From positions 1,674,001 to 1,738,000 of the forward strand of contig JAKZHN010000006.1 of NCBI GenBank assembly GCA_037179335.1: 64,000 bases of DNA, in the 5' to 3' direction. The notes under the pieces are model-generated. The model had not been told where the DNA came from. It saw only the letters and a program-made list of their open reading frames with translations, and did not search any database. Below, in pieces: positions 24,633-36,458 of this stretch. The DNA is from Cyclaneusma minus. Lineage: Eukaryota; Ascomycota; Leotiomycetes; Marthamycetales; Marthamycetaceae. How positions within the stretch are numbered: position 1 is the stretch's first letter; the number at the start of each line of letters is the position of its first letter. The position numbers were made by a program, and so were the translations under genes.

Positions 24633-26819
24633 TCACGCTTCCAAGGCATCCAACTCAGCTTGCACGCTATTTTTCGTAGCGATCTTCTTCATCTGAGTAT
24701 CCTCCAACTTCTCACCTCCAGCCAGACGCATTTCCAAGTCTTCAATGGCGCGGATCTTCTTCTGCAGGCCACGAATCTTCTTCGCGTTAGGAGACTGGCT
24801 ACCCGGAGAAGTAACGGAGACTTCAGGGGCAATTTGGGCAACCTGGGGAGCCACTGGGGGAACGCGTGGGGCAGAGTTGATGCTGAGGTTGTTGATGTTG
24901 CCAATTGGCACACCTCCGTTCTGTCGGTTCTCGCGCGTGTTGGCGCGGTTCCTGTTCTGAGATGGGCCACGGCCGTCCTGTTGGCCCCTGGATCGGGTGC
25001 GTTCGTGGCTTCGGCGGTCACGACGATCGGGGCTCCTGTTTTCGGTGCCGTTGTTGGCAGGAGTATCGGTGGGGGCCAAGCCAGCTGCTTTGGCCTCGGC
25101 CTCCTTGGCTTTCTTGGCTTCGCGCTTCTTCTTGTTCTTCAAGGCTGCCTTGGACAAGTTCTCGTCTTCAGCGGCACCAGGGACTCCATTGGCTGGAGTC
25201 GCACCAGGGGGGAGCTGGTTGAGAGGTTGAGCACCTGGAACTTGACGAGGCTGGCGTCCGAAGCCATTGCTTTGGTTCACGAGCGAAGTGCCGTTGCTCA
25301 CGATGTGGGCGGCTCCACCTTCGTCCTCACGCTTGAAGTGAAGAGGAGTGGAAGTTCCGCGAGCACCAGGAGGGCGGTACGCACCAGCTGGCTTCGAGGG
25401 TGTCTTGACCGTACCCAAGTACGTCAGAGCCGACGCGTGTGGGGTAGGAACAGGGTTCAACGGGTCCGATGGAGGGAACGAGTCGATAGACTGGGGGCGC
25501 CAGAGTACGTGGTACAACTCGACCATGTCCTCGTTGAACATAACGCCTCCGCTCACATGGTAGAGGCGGATACCGTTGTCAACTCGAAGTCTAGGACTGG
25601 TCGTGGCAGTCAAGATGAACTTGCTGTCGGGACTCCATTCGCACACACTGGGATTTCCACCCTCGATAGTGCAAATCTTTCGGTAGTCCTTCTCCAAGTC
25701 GTAAACATCCATCTGACCAGCCAAGTTGCCGAATCCTGCCACGAGGACAAAGCGGCCATTGGGGGAGAACAAAATGGTGTTTCGAGGGCCAAGCGCAAAC
25801 GTATGGGTGGCCACGGCGCGTTGGTCGAAAATGGTCGTCTTCGCAGGCATGTAGCCGTAGACAACACCAAATTCCTTCGAGTTCGGGGACCAGGTCACGT
25901 CGTGAATTGGACCTTCTTTGTCCAAAGTGATCCTCGAATCGAAGCCACCATTGGCGCTGAGTACGTAAAGAGTGGTTTCTCCATAGTAACTCTTGTTGCT
26001 CTTGTCGACATCGGTCTGAGCAAGAACGATGAGGGTGTTACCAATGGCGTTCCACTTCAATTGTACTTTGTCACCCTTGAAAAAAGTCTTTTGCGAGACT
26101 GGGCTGGTGAATTGAGGCACGTTGAAGACCTTGACCGCAGCTGGCATTCCCTGAAATGCATGTTAGCAATGCGCCGAAATGGTATAGCTTCCACTTATAC
26201 AGCTCCAACTAAAGAGAAGAAGGGATACGCATACCTTGCGCTCTGGGATAAACACAGCTATGGAGTGATTGTTGCCAGGAGAAATGGCAAAATCAGTAAC
26301 GCCTTCGGCTCGGAGCTTGTTCCAAACCTTGCCCAAGTCTCCACTCTCGTAGAACTGGACCTCGTTCGTAACGGCACGAGCACAGTACCGCTCATCGAAA
26401 GTGTACTGCAGGTTCCAGCCAGTCTGTGACTTCTGCACGAACCGACCAACAACCTGCTTCTCCGCTCCCTCAGGCACGTCCTCAACGGTACGCCAGACCT
26501 TTAAGTTCTTGACGGCATCGCCATTTTCGTCCTTCGAGGGTCGCTCCCAGGTGATGATGTACGAGCCCTTGGGAGAGAAGCCGAGCTCGTAGACATTGGG
26601 CGTAGGTAGGGTAGTTAGGATGTTGCCGACGGAAGCATCGACGACAGTCACGCCGTCATTGGTGGCCCAGGCAAAGTAGCGGCCGCAGGGCGAGTAGGTG
26701 CAGCAGCGAGAAGAGCCTTCGGGCTTCTGGAAGCCGGGCAAAGGCGCGTACAGCGGAGCAGCATCGATGATGCCAATCCCCTTCAGTGTGCGATAGGCAA
26801 ACTGCGTTGGAACAGCCAT
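24633..26819 (-). CDS. eIF2A: Eukaryotic translation initiation factor 2A
   Basis: Two exons (26819-26235 and 26150-24633, minus strand) with an 84-bp intron give 700 residues. The N-terminal two thirds form the WD40-like beta-propeller of eIF2A (CCTYSPCGRYFAWA, ELGFSPKGSYIITWE, DVTWSPNSKEFGVVYGYMPA, NTILFSPNGRFVLVAGFGNLAGQ, CEWSPDSKFILTATTSPRLR), followed by the HVLWRPQS stretch. The C-terminal third is a low-complexity Pro/Asn/Arg-rich linker and a Lys/Glu-rich coiled region ending KKIRAIEDLEMRLAGGEKL. eIF2A binds initiator tRNA and the small ribosomal subunit in alternative initiation. It is a single-copy housekeeping gene and a useful anchor that this part of the window is conserved core genome. 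Confidence 0.97.
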
Positions 26820-28051
26820 GACTACTGAAAGCCACAGAGTGATTCGTTTCGCAGAATGAGGAAGTTACTTCTTCTTGGGCGAGTGGGAGGCCTGGGAGTG
26901 CCGCGCGAGTATTTAACAGGTCGGAAATTCTTGCGTTCGGGGATGGAACAAAGAAAGTCTGGCGATCTCAGGCGGGCAAGGTGAGTCTCAGTCGGCGCGG
27001 GATTTTCTTAGCGCGTCGAGAGAGTCTTTGGGGGCGGAAGAAGGGTAGTAATAGGGTTGAGTCGACACCGGTAAAGGAGCTTGACGTGAGGATACCGTGG
27101 AAGGGGACGGAGGCGTGCGGCTTGAGGAGCGGAGAGGGAGGAGAGAGAGGAGTGAAGAGGACGTCGATAGCTTTTCGCGGGTCGCTCGCTGCTTTGTGCG
27201 GGTCAGGCACCAACTAATTGTGGCGCGGCTCCAGCCACGCGCTAGGCCATGACTCGCCTAGTGCAGGCCGAGCCGGAGATCTAAAAATGTAGAACGCCTC
27301 AATCCAGCTCCCGCGACTGAAATCTGGCCGTCTCTCTCCACCGTTATCCATCACATCGCATATATGATGATATATCCAACAACTTGACTCAAAAAAGAGG
27401 CTCAGGGGGAAGTACTATACACTTTGATTGTTTCGATTCTCTCTTTCTCTTAATTATTTGGATTTCTCCTGATTACTTCGAACTCTCACTAGGATTGATC
27501 TCTTCTACCTACTTCGATTCGTAAATGTGTCAGGTGTTCCTTGGTTCACTTCGTGAGCCTTCCGTATGTATCCATCGGTACACAAGATTGCTAGTTGCTA
27601 TCTCCCGGCAGTTTGCCAGTCTGGCTGGCCGAGTAGCCGTTCCACTACCACGACAAACATCCATCTGTACAACTTCCGCTATACTTAGTCATGTCTCCTA
27701 AACACGGACTCGGCCAGGAAAGCGAGCTGTTTTTCTTCCTAGTAGTCGTTGATTACTACCCAATCTCTGCTTTCGCGTTACAGAGCAAGCAGAGTCGATA
27801 TCGAGCTCACATGTTTGAATTCAGGCTCGTCCCGTTTGGACATCCTCGACCACGACTCAAGGGTTGAAGATGTAGTGGAGATGATGAACAGTGGATTCTG
27901 CGTTCTCTTTGTAGGTTCTGTTCACGTCCGAAACGTTTCCAATGAGCAACTCGTCTGCGTTCCCACGACATGCAAAAGCATCTCCCTCCTACTCTTGTTT
28001 CCTCCTCCCCAAACTCGCCCCCCACTATTCCCATCCTGACCCCATCAATAC
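26820..28051. other. eIF2A promoter and downstream region of the first secreted-protein gene
   Basis: The part next to 26820 is the eIF2A promoter and leader. Bases 27300-28050 are pyrimidine-rich in places (CTCTCTTTCTCTTAA, CTCCTCCCCAAACTCGCCCCCC) and contain only short unsupported frames. Confidence 0.5.
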
Positions 28052-28432
28052 CTAGTCTTGACACGTATACCTCAAACTCCCAATCACACCATCATCATAG
28101 GTCTCACACCAGGCAAATGGCAGCTCATTGCCAGACTCAGTACAATGCAAATCGCTAAAGAGAGTATCTGCAGTCCTCAAAATAAGCGCCTCTCCAAATT
28201 TACCCATTTCTCCTTCTGTCAAATACTTACAAACACATTTTGGGTCTTGTACGATGACGACACAACTCGAGAATCCTATCAGCGAGATACACTCGCTGTT
28301 CTCAGCCTGCTCTAATATGCTGTATTGGCCGGCCGGGGCGCTGCAGTTTTGGGAGGGTGAGTTGAAGAGGAATACTTGGCTGCTTGCGGAGGCGAGAGTG
28401 AGGAGGAAGGTGGTGGTGATGAGAGTTTTCAT
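28052..28432 (-). CDS. Small secreted cysteine-rich protein 1 (effector-like)
   Basis: Two exons (28432-28231, 28167-28052) with a 63-bp intron (GTAAGT...CAG) give 105 residues. MKTLITTTFLLTLASAS is a signal peptide. The mature part has seven Cys. The intron length is a multiple of three and open, so an unspliced reading would also pass; splicing is preferred because the paralogue at 28973-29376 has an intron at the same place and the joined sequences align (YTLFSDLHCTE against YQLFSDLHCTE). Two similar halves are visible, each starting with an aromatic-x-LF-x-S/D pattern followed by a Cys; the second ends IGSLRYTC. This resembles a beta-gamma-crystallin/Greek-key pattern (inference). Function unknown; such proteins are often plant- or microbe-directed effectors. 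Confidence 0.8.
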   Translation of the reverse strand: MKTLITTTFLLTLASASSQVFLFNSPSQNCSAPAGQYSILEQAENSECISLIGFSSCVVIVQDPKCVCKYLTEGEMGKFGEALILRTADTLFSDLHCTESGNELPFAWCETYDDGVIGSLRYTCQD

Positions 28433-28972
28433 CGTATACGTGGTGGTCTTCGAGTGCTGGTGAGTTGGCAATTGTGAAGGCTGGCTTGTTGGCTTCGTTG
28501 CTCGGTGGCTCAGCGGCCTATTGAAGCGGTGAGGTCTTGCCGTGGGATGGGGTTGAACTCTTCAGGAAGATGGTCGGTCTGTTTATATATCCCGCTCCGT
28601 CTCTCGAATTTTCCTCCCACGTTGTCCAGCTGACCGTGTCCGGGTCGCTGCTGCTAACGCCTGGTCATCAGAACTTGCTCCTATCGATCGTGCCGTGGAC
28701 GCTGATGATCCAAAAAGTGTTTGCGTAGCTACATACTTCGTTCGTTGAGTATTTTTATATCCACTACTGACCATACCAGCTAAGCCCCGTCCCCGAACAA
28801 GTGTTTGTATTATACAGACTTGATAGTCCACGAATTGAGAATTTCTAACAGCAGATAGAACTCCCCAAATCATCCAATGTTAAACATACACACTCGCCGA
28901 ACTCTACCAGCTCCTCACTGTCGTGCATGGAATCGTTTTAGATCCCCCATAACTCCATCCCCACACCTCCCA

Positions 28973-29376
28973 CTAGCTACACACATAGCGGTAGCTCCCC
29001 AGCTCCCCATACCTATAAGTCATACACTCATAATACCCAATCTCATTTTCATTCTCCGTACAATGCAAATCGCTAAAAAGTTGATCTGCATTTCCAGAAA
29101 TCAGTAATCAGTCATCCTTTCCAACATTATCTTCCATTTTGCGATTTTGGTATACGTACAAAGACAATCACCATCTGTGTTTGCAACAAAGACGCTGGAG
29201 TATCCGACTAGCGAAATGCATTCGGAGACAAAGTCGGGTGCGTATTGGGTGGTGGATTCGGTGAATGCGGAGCCGGTGCAGTCTTGGATCGGGTCGTCGT
29301 AGAGGTTTAGTTGACCCCATGCGAGGGTGAGGGGGGCAAATAGGGCGAGGAGGAGGGTGGTTGTCAAGGATTTCAT
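28973..29376 (-). CDS. Small secreted cysteine-rich protein 2 (paralogue of the neighbour)
   Basis: Two exons (29376-29160, 29085-28973) with a 74-bp intron give 109 residues. The signal peptide is MKSLTTTLLLALFAPLTLAWG. Six Cys remain in the mature part. Shared landmarks with protein 1 are SECISL(V/I)G(Y/F)SS, the same phase-1 intron, LFSDLHCTE, and a terminal (L/I)GS(L/Y)RY(T/V)C. Unlike its neighbour the intron has an in-frame stop, so splicing is required, which fixes the model for both. The pair arose by tandem duplication that also copied upstream DNA. Expression is likely separate, as each has its own promoter region. No known family name can be given. Confidence 0.8.
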
Positions 29377-29700
29377 TGTAGTATGTTCTGCAGTGTTAAT
29401 CGCTGATTGGTGAAGCTGTGGCTTGTTGAGACTTGGGCAGGTGAATTGTTGCTGTGATGGTGAACTGAAGCTTCGGAGAGGAGCCGACGAGGTTTGTCTT
29501 CATATCCCTTTTCGTCTCGAATGTGTACCCCAGGTTTGTCCAGCTCATAGCGTTCGGGTCACTGCAGCTCATTCCTCGTGATCAGAACTTGCTGATTGCT
29601 CCCGGCTGTACCCAAGCCTGCAACGATCGAAGGACTTTGTGTAAGCTGTTCTGCTGGTCCAGTGTTATCGAGTCCGTAGGCTTGTTTCAGGACGAAGCCT

Positions 29701-30534
29701 CTCTCAACCCTTTCCGTTATACAACGTCAGTACTCGGAGGAGACTTGGTGGGAAATTCTACAATATGCATATAATTACAACTGCGGCGAGATGATAAAAA
29801 GTGAGAGAACCCAATACTATCTTCTCCTGTCCAACTCGTCTTTGTATAGTTTGCCAAAGACCAGTATAGCAATCGCTCCCTGCAGCATGCTCCATAACTT
29901 CCATGCTTTCAGAGCTTCGCCATCCCAAGATATCATCATGTTAGTTGTCAACACCACACTTCTTCTCAATTCGAGTTAGAAAGTAACAAGCACAGATCAA
30001 GTGAAATGGGTAACTTCGAGACGCCCTCATCAAAATGGCTTAATGCCCTCGTTGGATCGGAAAATTCGAACGCATTGCGATAGTATCGAAGTTTCCAAGG
30101 GCTTGGCGACTCATCGACACCAAGCATCATTGCCACATGTCAACTTCCAAAAACACCACAAACGTCAAACATCTCGCAGAACGTGAAACGCGCATCCCCG
30201 CAAACCCAAAAGTCCCTCGAACACTTGCTACCATCTGATTGGTGAGTGTCGGGGAATACTAGCCTTAGGTGGGGTAGTGGGGTCGAGGTGATGATGTGTC
30301 GTCAATGACTGGAGACCCTGAATCGACGCTTCCGAGTATTTCTCCGAAAGCTAATATCGATATCAAAACCGCCGATATCTGCTGTTATGTTTGTAAACAA
30401 AACAATCCTCATCATCTTCTTCTAACTTCAACTGAGGTGTGCGAAGGTGAGAAGATCGCGCCATCGTGCCAGGAAAGTTGGGTATTGAGAACACTGACGA
30501 CGCACGTGGAGAGAGCTAGCTGGTGATCGACAAG
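29701..30534. other. Upstream region of the maltase gene
   Basis: No gene is seen. A GCACGTGG E-box-like site lies near 30503, about 30 bp before the maltase start codon, followed by an AC-rich leader. Bases 30340-30440 are AT-rich with CATCATCTTCTTC-type tracts. Confidence 0.5.
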
Positions 30535-32729
30535 ATGGCATCCTACGCAACAACACACAACCCACAATGGTGGAAAGGTTTGTTTTCACATTTCTAGTCT
30601 TACGCCATTATTCACTTTCTCCTCATTCCCTTGCCTCACAAAGCATCCCCGCAATTACTAACGTTTCTCACAGAGGCGGTAATCTACCAGATCTACCCCT
30701 CATCCTTCAAAGACACATCGGGCAACGGAGTCGGCGACCTCAAAGGCGTAACATCCAAGCTTCCCTACCTCAAAAGCCTCGGTGTCGATGTCGTCTGGCT
30801 GTCTCCAATTTACCAAAGCCCAATGAAGGATATGGGCTATGATATTTCGGATTACAGACAGATTAATCCGGATATGGGGACCATGGAGGATTGGGAGGAG
30901 ATGACGAGGAAGGCGCATGAGATTGGGTTGAAGATTGTTATGGATTTGGTTGTTAATCATACTAGTGAGTTCCCTTGTGGAGGAGGGGTAGAAGAACGTA
31001 TGGAAGTAGTGGACTTGACGGAAACTGAACGGATGGCAGGTGATCAGCATGAGTGGTTTCTGGAGAGTAAGAAGAAGGGGAGTGAGAAGAGGGATTGGTA
31101 CTATTGGGAGCCGAAGAACCCAAAGACGGGCAAGGAACCTAACAACTGGGGTGCTATCTTCGGTGAGCAATCCATACGACGGCAGGATTTTCCTTGACTG
31201 ATAGAAGAAAGGCGGCTCGGCATGGGAATGGGATGAAGCGTCGCAAGAATACTACATGCACGTCTTCGATGTCAGCCAGCCAGACCTGAACTGGACAAAC
31301 CCGAAAGTCCGAGATGCTGTTTGGGACATCATGAGATTCTGGCTGGACAAAGGTAAGTACTTTGGTTTCGCTTTACATCCGAACTGGGGTCTTCGGAAGC
31401 TGACCTGCATTTTAGGCTGCTCGGGATTCCGGATGGATGTCATCAACGGCATCTCCAAAACTCCTGGATTCCCTGACGTACCAGTCACCGATGAGTCGAA
31501 GGAATTTCAATTTGGATTGCTGCATCGATTCAATGGCCCGAAGCTGCAGGACTATCTGAACGAGATGCATGAGAAGGTTCTGCAACATTACCCCGATGCT
31601 TTCACAGTTGGTGAATGCCCCGGTATCGACGTAAGAATCATTACTTCCCAGCCTCGCCGTTCCCCGAACAAGATGCTAATTGTGAACGTAGACTCCCGAA
31701 GGTGCGGTCAAGCTTGTCAAAGGCGGCAAACCTCTTCAGATGGTAAGCCCTTCGTCGAATTTCCACACTTCTCCTGCAAAATAATCGCACTGACTTCCCA
31801 GATCTTCAACTTCGAACACATGTTCGTCGACCTCCAAAAGCCCGCCAACAAATGCTTCTTCCACCGCCCCTGGAAACTCACCGACCTCAAAGCCGTCCTC
31901 GGCCACTGGATGACCCACCAACAAGCCAACGACGGCTGGGACTCCCTGTACATCGAAAACCACGACCAACCACGCATCGTCGGACGCTGGGCCTCCTCCG
32001 CCCCCACCCACCGCATCCACTCCGCCAAAATGCTCGCTATCTTCCACGCCACCGGCCGCGGCACGCTCTTCATCTACCAAGGGCAGGAAATCGGATCTGC
32101 GAATTCGCCAAAGTGGACTTATGAGGAATTGCGGGATCTGGAGGAGATTAATTATTATGATTATGAGAAAAAGAGGCGGGGTAAGGGGGCTGATATGAGT
32201 GATGTGTTGGAGGGGATTAGGAAGGGGGGGAGGGATAATGCTAGGATGGTTATGAGTTGGAATGCGAGTGAACATGGTGGGTTTACAAACGGGAAGCCGT
32301 GGATTAAGGTTTGTGAGGATTATAAGGAGTGGAATGTGGCGGCGCAGGAGGGGAAGGAGGGTAGTGTGCTGGAGTTCTGGAAGAAGCTTTTGAAGGTTCG
32401 AAAGGAACACAAGGGGCTGGTTTACGGTTGGTTTGAGGTGAGTTGTTTGTCTTTGAGGAATGCTTGTATGAGTGCGATCTGTGCAGATAAAACTGACGTG
32501 ATGACAGCTGCTGGATGAGCCGAATGAGCAGGTCTATGCTTACACCAGGACGGATGATAAGGCTCAGTACTTGACGGTCTGCAACTTCAGCGACAAGGAT
32601 GTCACGTGGGAATCGCCGGTTGAGAAGGGTGACTTGCTGCTCTGCAGTCATGATGCCCCAGAAGCCGAAAGTGGGAAGACGGTGAAGCTGAGGCCCTTTG
32701 AAGGACGCTTATATGCTCTCAAGCTATAG
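30535..32729 (+). CDS. Maltase / alpha-glucosidase (GH13), intracellular
   Basis: Eight exons (30535-30577, 30674-30964, 31040-31162, 31212-31352, 31416-31630, 31692-31742, 31802-32437, 32508-32729) give 573 residues, the usual fungal maltase length. The start MASYATTHNPQWWKEAVIYQ matches maltases and has no signal peptide, so it acts in the cytosol on imported maltose or related alpha-glucosides. The catalytic triad is visible: nucleophile D207 in GFRMDVI, acid/base E266 in FTVGECPG, and D343 in ENHDQPR. Region I is DLVVNHTS. All joins keep frame. It would act downstream of a secreted amylase; the only secreted amylase here is broken. Downstream lies an MFS transporter on the same strand, but it is not of the maltose-permease type. 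Confidence 0.95.
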
Positions 32730-33517
32730 GTATGAGATACTAAGTACATTGCAAATGTTAGGAGTCGCAAAGGAGTCGTGGAAGACGACATAAGGTGCAC
32801 TCTCGGGGTGACGAAAGATGGAGACATAGACGGTTCCATGAAAGCGGAATAAAAAGAAACAACTGCACACACAAATCAAGCGCGTTCGTCTGTCCCCAGC
32901 GTTTACGAAGTCACGTGCCCTAGGAAGTCACGCTCGATGATCAGGTATAGCAGGGGTGCGCGTATGAAGCTATCGCATATTCGCGAACCATCTGCCCGCA
33001 CCAGACGAATGCACCTACGAGTATTATCGGCTGCTCGTTGCGCGCCTAGACGAGCAGTTTATGTACAAGGCCTTATAGCATATGTCCTGCGTTCGCCGAA
33101 TGAGCGAGCGGACCAGCCCATGATCCATTGATCGCTCCTGGATGCCCCTGGGATATCGAAGACCAGGGTGATGCGCGCTGCTTTGATTGATCACGGTTAA
33201 ATGCCTACAACAAGCTCCCTGCCACTCTACCTACACCTGCATGCTACTCATTCGGATGCCCACCCTCGGCACTTGGGAGACTGGCTACCGGTAGGTAGTC
33301 CAACCGAGATGGTCAAGTATGGTGCACCACCTACTCCTTCTGCACTGAATCTGCTTCCGTATACTTCTGCGATACTGAAGACAAGAAAGCTAACTATACG
33401 TGCCACCAGGGCGGATGTTCCTCATCCTGATTATCTTATGTACCACCGCATCTCTGCCACCGCACCTCTGCCACAATACCATCAGCTCGCGCGCTTACCC
33501 ATCTTTCTCTGGTCGAC
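32730..33517. other. Intergenic DNA between maltase and MFS gene
   Basis: This contains the maltase 3' end and the transporter promoter. Strings such as GTCACGTGCC (near 32911) could be E-box sites. Frames of 60-115 codons lack motifs. Confidence 0.5.
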
Positions 33518-35022
33518 ATGGACAACGTGGAAACCGAGAAGAACGTGAGCGAGGAAATCAAGTCGCCATCTTCTCCCCGGGAGGCATACGATGTCGTCAA
33601 GCGCAGCAGTTCGGGCATCAAGCTCGAGCCCCAGCCCAGCGATGACCCCCAGGATCCGCTCAACTGGCCCTCCTCCAAGAAGATGAGAATACTAGGCATA
33701 ATATGCTTGAGTGCTTTTGCCGGCGTAGCTCAAGGAGGAGCGAACGTCTCCGGTATCGTGGTCCAGTCTTTCACATACCACGTCGATCCGCTTGCCATGG
33801 TGGATTCGGTAAGTGCCATGTCGCAGGTGGTATGTATGTATAGATCAGCGCTAATTCCAGATGATAGCTCTCTGCAGGTCTGGCAGGAACATGCTCTGGA
33901 CCAATTCTGGCTATGGCTCTCGCTCACTACCTGGGCAGCCTGCCCGTCATACTCTGGGGCCTACTTCTCTCCATGCTATGCAATGTCTGGTCAGCACTCA
34001 TGACGGGCCCCAATGACTACGTCGCTTTCTGCATATCTCGCTGGCTCGCCGGCACATTTGGTGCCTTTCCCACAGCCCTCGGAGGCGGCTTCATCGTCAA
34101 CCTGTTCTTTCTGCACCAGCGAGGAAAAGCGTTTGGGTTCTACACCACCTGCGCCATCTTCGGCGTCAGTGTTGCGAACACCCTGTCAGGCTTCATAGCT
34201 TCCAATACTTCTTGGCCCGTCCAGTTCTGGTGGATCATTGGCCTGCTAGGGTTTTGCTTCATCCTCGTCGCACTCTTCGTCGAAGACACCACTTATGCCC
34301 GGGATGGTCGTCCGATGGTCTCACAGAGGGGTTCAAGCGTCGGAGAAAAGTTTCTCACATTCGTTCCAGTCCGTGGCAACAGAGAGCGCGTCCCAGACCG
34401 CTCGCATGGGCCATTCGACAGCATCATCATAGGACTGCAACCCACGGCGCTCCTAGCTGGGTGCTTCATTATGCTCGTCTTCTGCTGGAGCACCGCCGTT
34501 CTGAACAACCTCTCTGTCTACCTCCAACTACCTTATGTGGCCGGTGGCTACGGCTTCACACCTCAACGGAACGCCGAGTTCACTTTTGTCAATTTCGTTA
34601 GCACAGCCGTGGCCCAGATGTACGCCTTTCTCTTCAACGACCGCATCCCGCTTTGGCGCTGCCGTCGAGCGGGTGGTATCTGGAAACCCGAGTTCCGACT
34701 CTACCCTTTGCTCTGCACGCCCATGGTTCTGTCTCCAATCGCACTTGGGTTGTTTGGCGCCGCACTCGGCCACCACTACCACTACATGGTCCTGGCTTTT
34801 TCGGTCTTCATCATGAACGTTGCGGACGTCATATGCTTACCGGTCGTCAACGCATACGTCGTAGAATGCTTTACGGACTATGCGGCGGAAGTCACCACGA
34901 TCCTCACATTCTACAGATTGATCTTCGGCCTCGAAAGGCCATTTGCTCGAAGCATTCGGATCATCCCAATCCCACTCTCGCAATGTCTTGTCTCGCTCCT
35001 CCAGTTCCGGGCCAGACGGTAA
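33518..35022 (+). CDS. MFS drug/metabolite transporter with a shortened, atypical C-terminus
   Basis: Two exons (33518-33808, 33868-35022) give 481 residues. The N-terminal DDPQDPLNWPSSKK is the signature before the first helix of the fungal DHA-type MFS family (multidrug or metabolite exporters). LAGTCSGPILAMALAHYLG, YVAFCISRWLAGTFGAFPTALGGG and the loop VEDTTYARDG follow in the expected order. After TFYRLIFGL, where family members continue into the last helix, the sequence switches to ERPFARSIRIIPIP and ends in 30 residues. The final membrane segment therefore seems lost. The last 186 bp overlap the FAD monooxygenase gene on the other strand. It may be non-functional or altered; it could have exported the product of that enzyme. 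Confidence 0.8.
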
Positions 35023-36458
35023 ATGCAGAAGGGTCCTGTTCATGTCAGCCCCGCGGACATTGAGCTCCGTCCTCTCCTTGCGAATATGCTGGTAGAGCTG
35101 CAGTACGCGGCAGATGTCTTGTGCCTGCACGCTTCGAGGTCCGGACGAGCCGCCCGTCCGTCCCGGCGCTTGAGCACGCCGGACAAGAAGAGCGAGCAGG
35201 CACGCTATCGTTGCACCGTCCTCTACTGCCATGGCAGCTCCCTGGGCCTGGTAGGGCAGTGTCGGGTGGCATGCATCCCCCATGAGTGCGACTGCACCGT
35301 TCACCCAGGTGTCGAGCGGAGCAAGATGGGAAAGTTTCCACTTCTGCACCGAGGTAACCTGCGAGAGTATCGTGTTCAGCATGGGGTCCCAGGTGAAAAA
35401 GAATCGGCGCATGTCATCCAGATCGCCTTGCTGTCGGACAACGTCGGTGGGAAGGTCATCTGGCCGCCTGGAGTATATCAGACATGCCGTAAGATACATA
35501 GCCAACTGGATAAGTCAGTCGGTGAGGCTTACGCTAATATGAGATTGTACAGCTCTCCATTGCGGAGAGGGTAGAAGGCGACATGGCTACCATGACCGTA
35601 CCACCCTGTCGGCTGCTGCTCGTCTGTTATTCTGATGAGCTCGGCGTCACCGCTTGCTGCTATCTGTCGCTTGGTGACTGTCGTTGGCCACGCGATATCG
35701 CCGGTGTCTTTCGGACTGATGTGTCGTCCAAGCACCGAGGTCCAAACGTTCGAGAAAATGCCTATGTTGCTGTGAGAGACGTTTCACATATGGGTCGACA
35801 GGTTTCGCGGTCGTACCATCTGCACCAATAATCACATCCGCGGACATGGATTCGCCACATTCCAGATGAACGGTCGGACGTTTCGAGGTGCAGTCCACAG
35901 ACCTGACGCCGCACCCAAACTTCAGCGATGCTCCCAGTCTTCGAGCCTCGTCGGCCAAAATGCGTTGATAGTCGACCCAATGGATTGTACTTGAGTAGAC
36001 TCAGCGCGAGATTCATGTCTTCCAAGTTTCGCCGAGGCTGCATACTACTGGTTGAAACCAAGCCAGTGCTTCATGCGCAACGGCTTTCTCGTCAGCAGCT
36101 TGCCGTCGTGGCGTCGCATGAAGATGCATTCAGAGTCGAAGGCTCCGCCGTCTATGACAAGCTTGTCAAGCAACCCGTAGCTATGCATGACACGAGCGGC
36201 ATTTGGCGGCAATTGGATGCCAGCCCCGAACTGCGTTGCTATAATCAGCCGCGAGCGACGTGGGCTCTGGTCATACTGACTTCTGTCAACGCTGCATCTT
36301 TCTCCAGCACGACGACATCCGCGCCCGCTCGGGAACATCCGATGGCGCAAGAGAGTCCTCCGAGACCTGTTCACGTTTGTTCGTCAGAAGTCGGATTTGC
36401 TGTGATGGGCATCTGTCAACACACCCGCTCCGATGATAATGACACCCAGGCCTGCCAT
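34837..36458 (-). CDS. FAD-dependent monooxygenase (salicylate-hydroxylase-like)
   Basis: Six exons on the minus strand (36458-36425, 36366-36281, 36230-36049, 35989-35817, 35761-35533, 35467-34837) give 444 residues with all joins in frame. GAGLGG at residues 10-15 is the Rossmann FAD motif. IHWVDYQRILADEARRLG, VIIGADG and LMGDACHPTLPYQAQGAAMA (GD at 298-299) are the conserved FAD/NAD(P)H-hydroxylase blocks. It would hydroxylate an aromatic or polyketide-like substrate using NAD(P)H and O2 in the cytosol. The donor of intron 3 (GTAGTA) is weak but required. The C-terminal tail after about residue 395 is antisense to the MFS gene and may not be ancestral. It lies next to the AT-rich block. 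Confidence 0.85.

Larger units (their letters stand above)
28052..29700 (-). repeat. Tandem segmental duplication carrying both secreted-protein genes and their promoters
   Basis: The two gene copies are offset by about 940 bp. Similarity continues upstream of the coding parts: TTTGTCCAGCTGACCG against TTTGTCCAGCTCATAG, CGGGTCGCTGC against CGGGTCACTGC, and TGGTCATCAGAACTTGCT against TCGTGATCAGAACTTGCT. Copy 1 keeps a strong minus-strand TATATATAAA near 28582-28590; copy 2 has only GGGATATGAAG at the matching site (about 29501). Confidence 0.75.

Noticed and set aside
24417..26429. 670-codon + strand frame antisense to eIF2A
   Set aside because: It follows from the codon bias of the eIF2A gene on the other strand, crosses its intron and has no recognisable domain.
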